Source: Caballeronia fortuita (GTDB lineage: Bacteria; Pseudomonadota; Gammaproteobacteria; Burkholderiales; Burkholderiaceae). From it: a stretch of DNA of 64,000 nucleotides. The notes under the pieces are model-generated. The model was not told where the DNA came from. It made no database searches and saw only the letters and a program-made list of their open reading frames with translations. The position numbers and the translations under genes are program-made. Positions 26,839 through 37,331 of the stretch are shown in pieces. Each line of letters begins with the position of its first letter. The first letter of the stretch is position 1. The stretch is from positions 124,001 to 188,000 of the forward strand of contig NZ_FCNX02000010.1 of the NCBI RefSeq assembly GCF_001544835.2, read 5' to 3'.

Positions 26839-26844
26839 TATAAT
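26839..26844 (+). promoter_or_regulatory. Putative -10 element of valS
   Basis: A perfect TATAAT 48 bp before the valS ATG, facing away from the uvrD promoter. The -35 region is GC-rich and does not match the consensus well. Confidence 0.4.
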
Positions 26845-26891
26845 TGGGGATTCCCCCGCATTTTTTCACGCATTTTTCGGCAGATTCCACA

Positions 26892-29759
26892 ATGAGCGAC
26901 AACACGCTTGCGAAGAGCTTCGAGCCTCAAAACATCGAGTCCCAATGGGGCCCGGAATGGGAAAAGCGCGGGTACGCCGCCCCCACGTTCAAAGAGGGCG
27001 CGAAGAATTTCTCCATTCAGTTGCCGCCGCCGAACGTCACCGGCACGCTGCACATGGGACACGCGTTCAACCAGACCATCATGGATGGCTTGACGCGCTA
27101 TCACCGCATGCTCGGCGAAAACACGCTGTGGGTGCCGGGCACGGATCACGCGGGCATCGCAACGCAGATCGTCGTCGAACGTCAGCTCGACGCGCAAGGC
27201 ATCTCGCGCCATGACCTCGGCCGCGAAGAATTCCTGAAGCGCGTCTGGGCGTGGAAGGAGCAATCCGGCTCGACCATCACGAATCAGGTGCGGCGCCTCG
27301 GCGCATCGATCGACTGGTCGCGGGAATATTTCACGATGGACGACAAGATGTCGGCCGCGGTGCGCGATGTCTTCGTCACGCTGTACAAGCAGGGGCTGAT
27401 CTATCGCGGCAAGCGGCTCGTCAACTGGGACCCGGTGCTCGGCACGGCGGTTTCCGATCTCGAAGTCGTGAGCGAAGAAGAGAACGGCAACCTGTGGCAC
27501 ATCAACTATCCGCTGCCGGACGGCTCGGGTCATCTGACGGTCGCGACGACGCGCCCCGAAACCATGCTCGGCGATACCGCCGTGATGGTGCATCCGGACG
27601 ACGAGCGTTATCAGCATCTGATCGGCAAGACGGTGACGCTGCCGCTTTCGGATCGCGAGATTCCGATCATCGCCGATGATTACGTCGATCGCGAATTCGG
27701 CACCGGCGTCGTGAAGGTTACGCCCGCGCACGATTTCAACGACTACGCCGTCGGCCAGCGCCACAAGCTGCCGATGATCGAAATCCTCACGCTCGACGCG
27801 AAGATCAACGGCAACGCGCCCGAGAAATATCGCGGCATGGATCGCTTCGACGCGCGCAAGGAAGTCGTGAAAGATCTCGAAGCGCTCGGCCTGCTCGAAT
27901 CCGTCAAGCCGCACAAGCTGATGGTGCCGCGCGGCGACCGCACCAACGTCGTCATCGAGCCGATGCTGACGGACCAGTGGTTCGTCGCGATGAGCAAGCC
28001 GGCACCCGAAGGCACGTTCAATCCGGGCAAGTCGATCACGGAAACGTCGCTCGATGTCGTGCGCAACGGCCAGATCAAGTTCGTGCCCGAGAACTGGACG
28101 ACCACGTACTATCAGTGGCTCGAAAACATCCAGGACTGGTGCATCTCGCGCCAGTTGTGGTGGGGCCATCAGATTCCCGCGTGGTACGGCGAGAATGGCG
28201 AGATCTTCGTCGCGAAGACGGAAGAAGAAGCCCGCGCCGACGCGACCGCGCAAGGCTACACGGGCGCACTGAAGCGCGACGACGACGTGCTCGACACGTG
28301 GTTTTCGTCCGCGCTCGTGCCGTTCTCGTCGCTCGGCTGGCCGAACGAGACCAGGGAGCTGAAGGCGTTCCTGCCGTCGTCGGTGCTCGTGACGGGCTTC
28401 GACATCATCTTCTTCTGGGTCGCCAGAATGGTGATGATGACCACGCATTTCACCGGCAAGGTGCCATTCGACACCGTCTATGTGCATGGCCTCGTGCGCG
28501 ATGCCGAAGGCCAGAAGATGTCGAAGAGCAAGGGCAATACGCTCGATCCGATCGATATCGTCGATGGCATCGACCTCGAATCGCTCGTCGCCAAGCGCAC
28601 GACGGGTCTCATGAATCCGAAGGCCGCTGCGCAGATCGAGAAGAAGACGCGCAAGGAATTCCCCGAAGGCATTCCGTCGTTCGGCACGGACGCGCTGCGC
28701 TTCACGATGGCGTCGATGGCCACGCTCGGCCGCAACGTCAACTTCGATCTCGCGCGCTGCGAGGGTTATCGCAACTTCTGCAACAAGCTCTGGAACGCCA
28801 CGCGTTTCGTGCTGATGAACTGCGAAGGCCACGATTGCGGTTTCGCGAATCCCGGCGCGTGCAAGCCGGGCGATTGCGGTCCGGGCGGCTACACCGACTA
28901 CTCGCACGCGGATCGCTGGATCGTGTCACTGCTTCAGCGCGTCGAAGCGGACGTCGAGAAAGGCTTCGCGGATTATCGTTTCGACAACGTCGCGAGCGCG
29001 ATCTACAAGTTCGTGTGGGACGAGTACTGCGACTGGTATCTGGAGCTCGCGAAGGTGCAGATCCAGACCGGCACGCCCGAGCAGCAGCGCGCCACGCGCC
29101 GCACGCTGCTGCGCGTGCTCGAAACCGTGCTGCGCCTCGCGCATCCGATCATCCCGTTCATCACCGAAGCGTTATGGCAGAAGGTCGCGCCGTTGACCGA
29201 CGCGTATCCGCAAGGCGCGAAGGAAGGCGATGTGTCGATCATGACGCAGGCTTATCCGCGCGCCGAGCAGAAAAAAATCGATGAATCGTCGGAACAGTGG
29301 GCTGCCGAACTGAAGAGTGTCATCGATGCATGTCGTAATCTACGTGGCGAAATGAATCTGTCGCCCGCGGTGAAAGTGCCGTTGCTCGCGCACGGCGACG
29401 CGGCGCGTCTCTCCGCGTTCGCACCGTATATCGCCGCCCTCGCGCGTCTTTCCGAAGTAAAGATCATCGACGACGAAGCCGCTCTCGACAGCGAAGCCCA
29501 CGGCGCGCCGGTCGCGATCGTCGGCACGAGCAAGCTCGTGCTGAAGGTCGAGATCGATGTCGCCGCGGAACGCGAGCGGCTGACCAAGGAAGTGGACCGT
29601 CTGAATGCCGAGATCGTCAAATGTAACGCGAAGCTCGGGAATGAAAGCTTTGTTGCAAAAGCCCCGGCTGCTGTCGTTGAACAGGAGCGCAAAAGGCTGG
29701 CAGAATACGGAACCACTATCGAGAAGCTCCAGGCGCAATTATTGCGTCTGCCTGCTTGA
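26892..29759 (+). CDS. valS: Valine--tRNA ligase
   Basis: A 955-residue class I aminoacyl-tRNA synthetase. HIGH-type motif HMGH sits in [18 protein letters not shown] near residue 50; the CP1 editing domain with [13 protein letters not shown] is in the middle; KMSKS is [11 protein letters not shown]; the C-terminal coiled-coil arm ([18 protein letters not shown] onwards) is present. It charges tRNA-Val and clears Thr-tRNA-Val. ATG 26892 ([10 protein letters not shown]) is preferred; the ORF begins 16 codons earlier but that part lies in the promoter. galU follows 78 bp downstream. Confidence 0.98.
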   Translation: MSDNTLAKSFEPQNIESQWGPEWEKRGYAAPTFKEGAKNFSIQLPPPNVTGTLHMGHAFNQTIMDGLTRYHRMLGENTLWVPGTDHAGIATQIVVERQLDAQGISRHDLGREEFLKRVWAWKEQSGSTITNQVRRLGASIDWSREYFTMDDKMSAAVRDVFVTLYKQGLIYRGKRLVNWDPVLGTAVSDLEVVSEEENGNLWHINYPLPDGSGHLTVATTRPETMLGDTAVMVHPDDERYQHLIGKTVTLPLSDREIPIIADDYVDREFGTGVVKVTPAHDFNDYAVGQRHKLPMIEILTLDAKINGNAPEKYRGMDRFDARKEVVKDLEALGLLESVKPHKLMVPRGDRTNVVIEPMLTDQWFVAMSKPAPEGTFNPGKSITETSLDVVRNGQIKFVPENWTTTYYQWLENIQDWCISRQLWWGHQIPAWYGENGEIFVAKTEEEARADATAQGYTGALKRDDDVLDTWFSSALVPFSSLGWPNETRELKAFLPSSVLVTGFDIIFFWVARMVMMTTHFTGKVPFDTVYVHGLVRDAEGQKMSKSKGNTLDPIDIVDGIDLESLVAKRTTGLMNPKAAAQIEKKTRKEFPEGIPSFGTDALRFTMASMATLGRNVNFDLARCEGYRNFCNKLWNATRFVLMNCEGHDCGFANPGACKPGDCGPGGYTDYSHADRWIVSLLQRVEADVEKGFADYRFDNVASAIYKFVWDEYCDWYLELAKVQIQTGTPEQQRATRRTLLRVLETVLRLAHPIIPFITEALWQKVAPLTDAYPQGAKEGDVSIMTQAYPRAEQKKIDESSEQWAAELKSVIDACRNLRGEMNLSPAVKVPLLAHGDAARLSAFAPYIAALARLSEVKIIDDEAALDSEAHGAPVAIVGTSKLVLKVEIDVAAERERLTKEVDRLNAEIVKCNAKLGNESFVAKAPAAVVEQERKRLAEYGTTIEKLQAQLLRLPA

Positions 29760-29837
29760 ATTGGGGATTCGAATCATTTATCGATCCGCTCCGGTTGTCT
29801 CGACGTTTCATTGATTTAAGAGGATCAGGGTCATCAC

Positions 29838-30719
29838 ATGCTAAAAGTTACCAAAGCGGTCTTTCCCGTTGCCGGTCTGGGTACGCGGTTCCTTCCCGCG
29901 ACCAAGGCCAGCCCGAAGGAAATGCTGCCAGTCGTGGACAAGCCGCTGATTCAATATGCGGTCGAAGAAGCGATGGCTGCCGGCATCACCGAAATGATCT
30001 TCGTGACCGGCCGCAGCAAGCGCGCCATCGAAGATCACTTCGACAAGTCCTACGAGATCGAAGCGGAACTCGAGGCACGCGGCAAGGACAAGCTGCTCGA
30101 ACTCGTGCGCAGCATCAAGCCGAGCCATGTCGACTGTTTCTACGTGCGTCAGGCCGAAGCGCTCGGTCTTGGCCACGCGGTGCTGTGCGCCGAGAAGCTC
30201 GTCGGCGACAATCCCTTCGCCGTGATCCTCGCGGACGACTTGCTGTACGGCAAGCCGCCCGTCATGTCGCAGATGATCGATGTGTTCGATCACTATCACA
30301 GCTCGGTGATCGGCGTCGAAGAGATTCCGCCGGAGGATTCGAAGTCCTACGGCATCATCGACGGCAAGGAATGGGAAGACAACATCTTCAAGCTGTCGGG
30401 CATCGTCGAGAAGCCGGAGCCGGCAGTGGCGCCGTCGAACCTCGGCGTGGTCGGCCGTTACGTGCTGAAGCCGCGCATTTTCGATCACATCCGCGCGCTG
30501 AAGCCGGGCGCGGGCGGCGAACTGCAACTGACGGACGCGATTCAATCGTTGCTGTCGGATGAACAAGTGCTCGCGTACAAGTACCAGGGCACGCGTTTCG
30601 ACTGCGGCAGCAAGCTCGGCTATCTGAAGGCGACGGTCGAATTCGCGCTGCGTCATCCGGAAGTGAAGAAGGACTTCGAGGAATATCTGCGCAATCGCGC
30701 GCCGATTCTCGAAGACTGA
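29838..30719 (+). CDS. galU: UTP--glucose-1-phosphate uridylyltransferase
   Basis: A 293-residue nucleotidyltransferase that makes UDP-glucose from UTP and glucose-1-phosphate for surface polysaccharides. The Gly-rich loop [24 protein letters not shown] is at residues 8-32 and the second signature [13 protein letters not shown] follows; ADDLLYG gives the metal-binding Asp. The gene ends at a strong terminator (30743-30774). Confidence 0.96.
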   Translation: MLKVTKAVFPVAGLGTRFLPATKASPKEMLPVVDKPLIQYAVEEAMAAGITEMIFVTGRSKRAIEDHFDKSYEIEAELEARGKDKLLELVRSIKPSHVDCFYVRQAEALGLGHAVLCAEKLVGDNPFAVILADDLLYGKPPVMSQMIDVFDHYHSSVIGVEEIPPEDSKSYGIIDGKEWEDNIFKLSGIVEKPEPAVAPSNLGVVGRYVLKPRIFDHIRALKPGAGGELQLTDAIQSLLSDEQVLAYKYQGTRFDCGSKLGYLKATVEFALRHPEVKKDFEEYLRNRAPILED

Positions 30720-30742
30720 ATTCACGGCCGCATCGGCTGAAA

Positions 30743-30774
30743 AAAATGCCCGTCACCTGCGTGACGGGCATTTT
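30743..30774. terminator. Bidirectional rho-independent terminator between galU and the TusA-like gene
   Basis: A perfect 14-bp stem AAAATGCCCGTCAC / GTGACGGGCATTTT with loop CTGC. The A and T tracts at its ends serve transcripts from both convergent genes. Confidence 0.93.
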
Positions 30775-30797
30775 GCTTTTAGGCGCTCAGAACAGCT

Positions 30798-31025
30798 TCA
30801 ACGCCGGCGCATGAGGAAGATGAACGTCTTGTCCTGCGACGTCGATTCGACGATCTCATTGCCGGTCTGCTTCGCGAAGGCCGCGAAATCGCGCTGCGAT
30901 CCGGGGTCGGTCGCGAGCACTTTCAGAATCTGACCGCTCGTCATGTCGGCGAGCGCCTTCTTGGCCCGCAGAATCGGCAACGGGCAGTTGAGCCCGCGCG
31001 CGTCGACTTCCTTGTGAACTTCCAT
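30798..31025 (-). CDS. TusA-family sulfurtransferase-like protein
   Basis: A 75-residue TusA/YedF/SirA-like protein. The active-site CPLP motif (Cys14 in GLNCPLPILRAKKAL) and the C-terminal FAKQTGNEIVES and FIFLMRRR strands are typical. Such proteins relay persulfide sulfur, for example to tRNA 2-thiouridine synthesis; whether this copy is TusA itself cannot be told from sequence alone. The gene is convergent with galU. Confidence 0.9.
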   Translation of the reverse strand: MEVHKEVDARGLNCPLPILRAKKALADMTSGQILKVLATDPGSQRDFAAFAKQTGNEIVESTSQDKTFIFLMRRR

Positions 31026-31070
31026 CGCGATTGAACCTTTGTTGGCGTAGGTTCGATTTTAGCGCAGAGG

Positions 31071-32087
31071 TCACAATTCCACCGCCCCGCCCTCCTCATA
31101 AGCCCGCCGCATCGCGATCCCGATCCGCGTCGCTTCCCTCGCGTCGTCGAGCGTGAGTCCCGTCGGCTTGCCATCGCGCAGCAACGCCACGAACGCCTGC
31201 GCCTCGCGCAGGAACGCATCCTCGAAACGCTCGAAGAACGTCGGCGTACACGCGTTGCGCATGCCGTGCACATCGGCGATTTCGACGCGGTTCGCACGCG
31301 GATTGCGTCCCACCGCGAGCGCGCCCGCCGTGCCGATCACCTCCGTCTGCGTGTCGTGCCCGTGCGCCATCGTGCGCGATGCGTACAGCACCGCGAGCCG
31401 CCCATCCTCGAACTCGATCGTGCCGACGCCATTGTCGATGTCGTTGCACGCGCGCAAGCCATCGTGAATCGCGATCGTCCCGCTCGCATACACGCGTTTC
31501 GCGCGCGGGTTGCCGAGCAGCCAGCGCGCGAGATCGATGTCGTGCACGCTGCAATCGAGAAAAAGCCCGCCCGATGTCGGCGCGAATCGCACGAAGAAGC
31601 CATCGGGATCGTTCTTGTCGCAGGTCTGCGAGCGCACCATGAACGGCCGGCCGATCGCGCCGTTCGCGACGCTGTCGAACGCATCGCGATAGCTCGCATC
31701 GAAGCGCCGCACGAAGCCGATCATCACGTGCAGATGCGGATGACGCGCGTGCTCGTCGATGACCGCGTCGCACTCGGCGAGATCGAGCGACAGCGGCTTC
31801 TCGCAGAACACGTGCTTGCCCGCGCGCAATGCGGCGATGATCTGGCTCGCGTGCAGCGACGTCGGCGTGACGAGCCACACGGCGTCGATCGAAGCATCGG
31901 TGAGGAGTTCGTCGTAATCGGCGTAAAGCGACAACGCGGGAAGATTCGACGACGCCCACTCGCGTTCCTCGGCAACCGGACTGCACGCCGCGACGAGTTG
32001 CGCGCCCGGCACGCGCCACGCGAGATTCTCCGCATGCCGCCGCCCGAGCCGACCCAATCCGGCGATACCGAAGCGCACCGCGCTCAT
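31071..32087 (-). CDS. Gfo/Idh/MocA family oxidoreductase
   Basis: A 338-residue NAD(P)-dependent dehydrogenase: Rossmann motif GIAGLGRLGRRHAENL at residues 7-22, the EKP signature in KHVFCEKPLSLDLAECD, and HDIDLARWL in the substrate domain. It belongs to the inositol dehydrogenase-like group. Its ATG overlaps the TGA of the upstream dehydrogenase gene (ATGA at 32084-32087), so the two are coupled. In the inositol cluster a second such enzyme may handle an isomer (scyllo- or D-chiro-inositol) or the ketone product; which one is inference. Confidence 0.85.
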   Translation of the reverse strand: MSAVRFGIAGLGRLGRRHAENLAWRVPGAQLVAACSPVAEEREWASSNLPALSLYADYDELLTDASIDAVWLVTPTSLHASQIIAALRAGKHVFCEKPLSLDLAECDAVIDEHARHPHLHVMIGFVRRFDASYRDAFDSVANGAIGRPFMVRSQTCDKNDPDGFFVRFAPTSGGLFLDCSVHDIDLARWLLGNPRAKRVYASGTIAIHDGLRACNDIDNGVGTIEFEDGRLAVLYASRTMAHGHDTQTEVIGTAGALAVGRNPRANRVEIADVHGMRNACTPTFFERFEDAFLREAQAFVALLRDGKPTGLTLDDAREATRIGIAMRRAYEEGGAVEL

Positions 32088-33088
32088 GCGACGTTCTCCC
32101 CGAGCTTGACGATGCGCTTCTCGCGCCACGACAGCGTCGCGGCTTCGGCGAGTTCGAGCGCCTTCAGGCCATCGGCGACGGTCGTGCGCACCGGCTTGCC
32201 GTTATTGACCGCATCGAAAAAATGCGCGATTTCCGCCGCATACGCCGCGCGATAGCGTTCGAGAAAGAACGCCTCGGGCTTGTCGCTCGATACCGCGCTC
32301 GCCGAGTACGCGGTGACTTCGGTCGGGCGCACGTTGCCCGCCTGCAGCATGCCCGCACTGCCGAGCAGTTCGAAGCGCTGATCGTAGCCGTACGCCGCGC
32401 GCCGCGCCGTGTTGATCTGGCACAGGCGCCCGCGCTTCGTGCGGATCGTGACCGCGGTCGAGTCGATATCGCCTGCCTCTTCGATGGCCGGATCGGAAAG
32501 ACAACTGCCGGTCGCGTGCAGCGTGTCGGCTTCGTCGTCGAGAATCCAGCGGAAGATGTCGAAGTCGTGGATCAGCATGTCCTTGAAGATGCCGCCCGAA
32601 TGCTTGATGTACTCCACCGGCGGCGCGCCGGGATCGCGGCTCGTCACGATCAGCATTTCCGGGTCGCCGATCTCGCCCGCATCGACGCGCGCCTTCAACG
32701 CGGAGAACGTCGGATCGAAGCGCCGCTGAAAGCCGATCATGCAGACGACGCCCGCGCGCTCCACGGCATCGGCGCACGCGCGCGCCCGCTCGATCGTGAG
32801 ATCGACGGGCTTTTCGCAGAACACGTGCTTTTTCTGCGCCGCCGACGCCACAATCAGGTCCGCATGCGTGTCCGTGCTCGAACACACGACGGTCACGCCG
32901 ACGGACGCATCGCCCATCGCGCCATCGACATCGGCGACTTGCGCGCCGTGCAAATCCGCCAGCGCGCGCGCCGCATCGCGGTTCACATCGACGACGTATT
33001 TCAAACGCACGCCCGGCTGCCGCGCAAGATTGGCCGCGTGGATCTTGCCGATGCGCCCCGCTCCGAACACCGCCACATCAATCGTCAT
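32084..33088 (-). CDS. iolG: Inositol 2-dehydrogenase (Gfo/Idh/MocA family)
   Basis: A 334-residue NAD-dependent dehydrogenase proposed to oxidise myo-inositol to 2-keto-myo-inositol, the first step of the iol pathway. The Rossmann motif VFGAGRIGKIHAANLAR is at residues 7-23 and the EKP motif lies in KHVFCEKPVDLTIERA. SGGIFKDMLIHDFDIFRWIL gives the catalytic Lys, Asp and His of IolG (pattern K...HD.D). It overlaps the RpiR gene by 11 bp upstream and the second dehydrogenase by 4 bp downstream. It does not look like the chromosomal heterodimeric form. Function is inferred from the iol context. Confidence 0.88.
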   Translation of the reverse strand: MTIDVAVFGAGRIGKIHAANLARQPGVRLKYVVDVNRDAARALADLHGAQVADVDGAMGDASVGVTVVCSSTDTHADLIVASAAQKKHVFCEKPVDLTIERARACADAVERAGVVCMIGFQRRFDPTFSALKARVDAGEIGDPEMLIVTSRDPGAPPVEYIKHSGGIFKDMLIHDFDIFRWILDDEADTLHATGSCLSDPAIEEAGDIDSTAVTIRTKRGRLCQINTARRAAYGYDQRFELLGSAGMLQAGNVRPTEVTAYSASAVSSDKPEAFFLERYRAAYAAEIAHFFDAVNNGKPVRTTVADGLKALELAEAATLSWREKRIVKLGENVA

Positions 33089-33956
33089 AGCCACCTGTCT
33101 CCTTGGATTCCTCAACGTTCAACTCGAGCCGGTACGCGAGCGCGATGAACAACGCCTGGCACAGGCAAATGGTGCTCGTGAGCGAGCGGAACGCGAACGC
33201 GCTGCCCTCCTTCACGAACAGACTCGCGCTCGCATGTCGCGCGAGCGGCGAAAGCTGGCTATCGGTGATGACGAGGGTCTTCGCGCCGTGATGCTGCGCG
33301 GCGCGCACGCAGTATTGCGTCTCCTTGCCGTAGGGCGCGAAGCTGATCGCGACCACCACGTCGCCCTTCTTCACGCTGCGGACTTGCTCGCGGAACATGC
33401 CGCCGAAGCCCGAAATCAGATGCACGCGCTTCTTCGTGTGCTGCAATGCATAGACGATGTAGCTCGCGACCGCGAACGACCGGCGCACGCCGATCACGTA
33501 GATGTTCTCCGCCTGCGACAGCATCTCGACGGCGGCTTCGAACTGCGCGTCGTCGAGCCCGGCTTCGAGTTCGTCGAGACCCGTGCGGCTCGCGGCGATG
33601 AACTCGCGCGCGACCGACACGCCCGACGCCTCGCCCGCCTTCTCGTCGATGAGCTTGCGTATGCGCTGCTGATATGTCTGCTGCGAGCCGCCCGCGCCCG
33701 TATATGCCTGCCGGAAGACTGCCTGCAAATCCGAGAAGCCGGAGAAGCCGAAACGCTGCGCGAACCGCACGACCGCGGACGCATGCACGCCGCAGGCATT
33801 GGCGATATCGCTCGTGCGATCCATCATCACGCTCGGGCGATGCTGCTCGATATACGAAGCGACGCTCTTCAACTGGCGCGGCAGCGAATCGTACGCATCG
33901 GTGATCCGCTGCATCAGTTCGTCGACGCTTTGCACGTCGGTGCTGGTTTCATCCAT
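33078..33956 (-). CDS. RpiR family transcriptional regulator (IolR-like)
   Basis: A 292-residue regulator with an N-terminal HTH of the RpiR type (RITDAYDSLPRQLKSVASYI, then DIANACGVHASAVVRFAQRFGFSGFSDLQ at about residues 40-75) and a C-terminal SIS sugar-phosphate-binding domain (NIYVIGVRRSFAVASYIVYAL onwards). In alpha- and betaproteobacteria RpiR proteins next to iol genes repress them and respond to a 2-deoxy-5-keto-gluconate phosphate-type intermediate. The divergent intergenic region holds a matching operator (34014-34027). ATG 33956 is used; GTG one codon upstream is an alternative. Confidence 0.88.
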   Translation of the reverse strand: MDETSTDVQSVDELMQRITDAYDSLPRQLKSVASYIEQHRPSVMMDRTSDIANACGVHASAVVRFAQRFGFSGFSDLQAVFRQAYTGAGGSQQTYQQRIRKLIDEKAGEASGVSVAREFIAASRTGLDELEAGLDDAQFEAAVEMLSQAENIYVIGVRRSFAVASYIVYALQHTKKRVHLISGFGGMFREQVRSVKKGDVVVAISFAPYGKETQYCVRAAQHHGAKTLVITDSQLSPLARHASASLFVKEGSAFAFRSLTSTICLCQALFIALAYRLELNVEESKETGGYDD

Positions 33957-33988
33957 CACAGGCTCTTTCGATGTTCATCGTGCAACCG

Positions 33989-33994
33989 ATTATA
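33989..33994 (-). promoter_or_regulatory. -10 element of the RpiR-iolG promoter
   Basis: A perfect TATAAT on the minus strand, 33 bp before the regulator ATG. The -35 hexamer at 17-bp spacing would be TTCCAA, which overlaps the IolR-like operator, so the regulator would repress itself. Confidence 0.55.
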
Positions 33995-34013
33995 GGAAGC
34001 CGGCAAGCAAATT

Positions 34014-34027
34014 GGAATGTATTTTCC
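34014..34027. promoter_or_regulatory. IolR-type operator GGAA-N6-TTCC
   Basis: The palindrome GGAA TGTATT TTCC lies between the divergent regulator and ABC importer genes and overlaps the -35 of the regulator promoter. The Sinorhizobium meliloti RpiR-type IolR was reported to bind GGAA-N6-TTCC sites, and the arrangement fits autorepression plus control of the transport/catabolic operon. Binding by this regulator is inferred. Confidence 0.6.
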
Positions 34028-34159
34028 ATTTGCCGAACCGATAAAATTTCTATTGCAGACCCTCGGAAACTGACCTAATCTTGGTCCTGAGCACGGCGCA
34101 CTGACAGGTCGGCTCGCGGAAACATCACACCAAACAACAAACCTGGATAGGTGGAGACA

Positions 34160-35212
34160 ATGACCATTTGCAACGGTCGGGCCGCGCTGCGCGCGCTGGT
34201 GGCTGCTACTGCGTTGTGCAGCGCGGCGTTGATGGCGGCGAGTCCCGCTCAGGCGGCGCCCGACGCGAAGTTCGTGCTGATCAGCCACGCGCCGGACTCG
34301 GATTCCTGGTGGAACGTCATCAAGAATGCGATCAAGCAGGCGGATGAAGACTTCAACGTGCAGACGGACTACCGCAATCCGCCGAACGGCGATATCGCGG
34401 ACATGTCGCGCCTGATCGAGCAGGCGGCCGCGCGCAATTACGACGGCGTCATCACCACCATCGCGGATTTCGACGTGCTCAAAAGCGCGATCAACAAGGT
34501 CACCGCGAAGAAGATTCCGCTCGTCACCATCAACTCCGGCACCGAGGAGCAAAGCGCGCAACTGGGCGCGATCATGCACGTCGGCCAGCCGGAATACGTC
34601 GCGGGCAACGAGGCCGGCAAGAAGGCCAAGGCAGCGGGCGTGAAGTCGTTCCTGTGCGTGAACCACATCGCGACCAACACGGTGTCGTTCGATCGCTGCA
34701 AGGGTTTCGCCGATGCGCTCGGCATCGACTACAAGGCATCGACGATCGACTCGGGACAGGACCCGACGGAGATTCAATCGAAGGTATCGGCGTATCTGCG
34801 CAACCATCCCGACACGCAGGCGATCCTCACGCTCGGACCGACGCCCGCCTCCGCGACGCTCAAGGCCGTCACGCAAATGGGCCTGCAAAACAAGCTCTAT
34901 TTCGTGACTTTCGATTTCTCCGACGACATCGCGAAAGCGATCAAGGACGGCACGATCAAGTTCGCGATCGATCAGCAGCCGTATCTGCAGGGCTATATCC
35001 CGGTGGCCGTGCTCGCCGTCGTGAAGAAAGAGCACACGACCGATCCGGCGAAGATCCGCCAGATTCTCGAGGCGAATCCGAAGTTCAAGGCGCGCCTCGA
35101 AACCTACGGACTGCAGCCGTCGTACGGACCGAAGAACATCCGCTCGGGTCCGGGCTTCATCACCAAAGACAATCTCGACAAGGTCGTGAAGTACGCCGGT
35201 CAATATCGCTGA
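34160..35212 (+). CDS. Sugar/inositol ABC transporter substrate-binding protein (RbsB family)
   Basis: A 350-residue periplasmic binding protein. A signal peptide with cleavage after SPAQA (about residue 32) is followed by a type 1 periplasmic-binding fold: KFVLISHAPDSDSWWNVIKNAI, GVITTIADFDVLKSAINKV, LVTINSGTEEQSAQLGAIMHVGQPEYVAGNEAGKKA. Its position at the head of a permease-ATPase-iol gene string indicates inositol as the ligand, which is inference. ATG 34160 has GGTGGAGA 5 bases upstream. Two hairpins (35231-35298) separate it from the permease gene and probably leave the binding protein in excess over the membrane components. Confidence 0.9.
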   Translation: MTICNGRAALRALVAATALCSAALMAASPAQAAPDAKFVLISHAPDSDSWWNVIKNAIKQADEDFNVQTDYRNPPNGDIADMSRLIEQAAARNYDGVITTIADFDVLKSAINKVTAKKIPLVTINSGTEEQSAQLGAIMHVGQPEYVAGNEAGKKAKAAGVKSFLCVNHIATNTVSFDRCKGFADALGIDYKASTIDSGQDPTEIQSKVSAYLRNHPDTQAILTLGPTPASATLKAVTQMGLQNKLYFVTFDFSDDIAKAIKDGTIKFAIDQQPYLQGYIPVAVLAVVKKEHTTDPAKIRQILEANPKFKARLETYGLQPSYGPKNIRSGPGFITKDNLDKVVKYAGQYR

Positions 35213-35230
35213 TCCCGGCCTGACTTCTTT

Positions 35231-35298
35231 CGGGCGGACCTGACGCCGCCCGCTTTCATCAACGTTCATCGCGTCTCGTTGCGTCCGTCCGCGGACGC
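35231..35298 (+). other. Two intercistronic hairpins between the binding protein and the permease
   Basis: Stem CGGGCGG/CCGCCCG (35231-35237 with 35246-35252) and stem GCGTCCG/CGGACGC (35281-35287 with 35292-35298). Neither has a T-run, so they fit mRNA-stabilising or partial-termination structures that set higher binding-protein levels. Confidence 0.45.
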
Positions 35299-35351
35299 GG
35301 CGGGCACGCGCGCATCGGTATCGCATCGGAATCGAGTCTCAAGGAGCCATC

Positions 35352-36518
35352 ATGGGTGTAGCCGGAAAGCACTATCCTCCTCACGCGAATCCTCAGCAGG
35401 ACGGCGCTGAAACAGCGGACACGGCCAGGCCGTCGGACGAGCGCGTGCGCCAGACATCGTGGTTCGGTCACTTGCTGAACCGCCCGGAGTTCGCAGCCAT
35501 TTCCGGCACCGTGCTCGTGTTCATCGTGTTCGGCTTCGGCGCGGGATCGTCGGGCATGTTCAACCTCGACGGCGTGATGAACTGGTCGCAGGTCGCCGCC
35601 TATCTCGGCCTGCTCGCGGTCGGCGCATGCCTTTTGATGATCGCGGGCGAGTTCGATCTTTCCATCGGCTCGATGATCGGTTTCGCGGGCATGATGGTCG
35701 CGCTGCCCGCCGTGTACTTCCATTGGCCGCTCTCGCTGTCGATTCTCTTCGCGTTCGTGATGTCGATGCTGCTCGGCGCGCTCAACGGCTATCTCGTGAT
35801 GCGCACGCGCCTGCCGTCGTTCATCGTCACGCTCGCGTTCCTGTTCATCCTGCGCGGCCTCACGCTCGCGCTCTCGATCATGTTCGCGGACCGCACCATC
35901 ATCTCGGGCGTAGGTGATCTCGCGCAGGCCGATCCCATCGCCGACACGCTCTTTCATGGCGTCGCGTTCCACGGCCTCTTCACCTGGCTCGCGCACATGG
36001 GCATCGGCAAGCTGCTCGACAGCGGCCAGCCGCTCGTGCCGGGCATTCCGAAGGTCATCATCTGGTGGTTCGCGCTCGCGGCAGTCGGCGCGTTCGTGCT
36101 CGCGAAAACGCGCTACGGCAACTGGATTCTCGCAGTCGGCGGCGATGCGAACGCAGCGAAGAACGTGGGCGTGCCCGTCAAGCGCGTGAAGATATCGCTC
36201 TTCGTGCTGACCGCCTTCTGCTCGTGCCTCTTCGCCGTGCTGCAAGTGTGCGATATCGGCTCGGCGGCGGCGGATCGCGGCCTGCAGAAAGAGTTCGAAG
36301 CGATCATCGCGGCGGTCATCGGCGGTACGTTGCTGACGGGCGGTTACGGCTCGGTGGTCGGTGCGTGTTTCGGCGCGCTGATCTTCGGCGTCGTGCAGAT
36401 CGGCATCACCTATACGAACGTGAGTTCGGACTGGTTCCGCGTGTTTCTCGGCGTGATGCTGCTCATCGCCGTGCTCTTCAATCACTACGTGCGCCGCCGC
36501 GTTTCGCAGGCTCAATGA
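35352..36518 (+). CDS. ABC transporter permease, RbsC family
   Basis: A 388-residue integral membrane protein with a polar N-terminal tail of about 45 residues and about eight to ten helices. The RbsC-type signature is seen in [17 protein letters not shown] and [31 protein letters not shown], and [19 protein letters not shown] is the coupling loop to the ATPase. A short insertion ([20 protein letters not shown]) lies in the middle. It works with the upstream binding protein and the ATPase whose start follows 14 bp after its stop. Confidence 0.92.
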   Translation: MGVAGKHYPPHANPQQDGAETADTARPSDERVRQTSWFGHLLNRPEFAAISGTVLVFIVFGFGAGSSGMFNLDGVMNWSQVAAYLGLLAVGACLLMIAGEFDLSIGSMIGFAGMMVALPAVYFHWPLSLSILFAFVMSMLLGALNGYLVMRTRLPSFIVTLAFLFILRGLTLALSIMFADRTIISGVGDLAQADPIADTLFHGVAFHGLFTWLAHMGIGKLLDSGQPLVPGIPKVIIWWFALAAVGAFVLAKTRYGNWILAVGGDANAAKNVGVPVKRVKISLFVLTAFCSCLFAVLQVCDIGSAAADRGLQKEFEAIIAAVIGGTLLTGGYGSVVGACFGALIFGVVQIGITYTNVSSDWFRVFLGVMLLIAVLFNHYVRRRVSQAQ

Positions 36519-36532
36519 GAGGAGAAACGATC

Positions 36533-37318
36533 ATGCAAGACGAGAACATCCTCGCACTCGAGAACGTCAGCAAGTTCTTCGGCAAGGTGATCGCGCTGAA
36601 CGGCGTCACGTTGCGGCTCAAGCGCGGCGAAGTGCACTGTCTGCTCGGCGATAACGGCGCCGGCAAATCGACGCTCATCAAGACGCTCGCCGGCGTGCAT
36701 CAGCCTTCTTCCGGCGACTATCTCGTCGACGGCGCGCCCGTGCACTTCGATTCGCCGAAGGAGGCGCTCGATCTCGGCATCGCGACCGTGTACCAGGATC
36801 TCGCGCTCGTGCCTTTGCTTTCGGTGGCGCGCAACTTCTTCATGGGCCGAGAGCCGCAGAAGAAGCGCTTCGGCATCAGCGTGATGGACCTCGATCTCGC
36901 CGCTGAGACGTCGCGTGCCAAGCTCGCGGAGATGGGCATCAACGTGCGCGATCCGCATCAGCCGATCGGCACGATGTCCGGCGGCGAGAAGCAATGTCTC
37001 GCGATCGCGCGCGCGATCCACTTCGGCGCACGCGTATTGATTCTCGACGAACCGACCGCCGCGCTCGGCGTGAAGCAGAGCTTCAACGTGCTCAAGCTCA
37101 TCCATAAAGCGCGCGAGAAAGGCATCTCGGTGATCTTCATTACGCACAACGTGCATCACGCCTATCCGATCGGCGATTCGTTCACGCTGCTCAATCGCGG
37201 CCGCTCGATGGGCACGTACACGAAGGACACCATCAGCAAGAACGAAGTGCTCGACATGATGGCGGGCGGCGCCGAAATGCAGCAGATGATGACCGAACTC
37301 GAAGGCGCGACGATCTGA
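36533..37318 (+). CDS. ABC transporter ATP-binding protein (single-domain, sugar/inositol import)
   Basis: A 261-residue ATPase. Walker [10 protein letters not shown] is near residues 39-47, signature MSGGEKQ near 152, Walker [12 protein letters not shown] near 172, and the H-switch ITHNVHHA. RbsA/XylG-type sugar importers usually have two fused ATPase domains (about 500 residues); this one has a single domain, like the FrcA subgroup. It would act as a homodimer with two permease copies. ATG 36533 has AGGAGAAA upstream; another in-frame ATG at 36515 overlaps the permease stop. Confidence 0.92.
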   Translation: MQDENILALENVSKFFGKVIALNGVTLRLKRGEVHCLLGDNGAGKSTLIKTLAGVHQPSSGDYLVDGAPVHFDSPKEALDLGIATVYQDLALVPLLSVARNFFMGREPQKKRFGISVMDLDLAAETSRAKLAEMGINVRDPHQPIGTMSGGEKQCLAIARAIHFGARVLILDEPTAALGVKQSFNVLKLIHKAREKGISVIFITHNVHHAYPIGDSFTLLNRGRSMGTYTKDTISKNEVLDMMAGGAEMQQMMTELEGATI

Positions 37319-37331
37319 GGACATTGAATCC

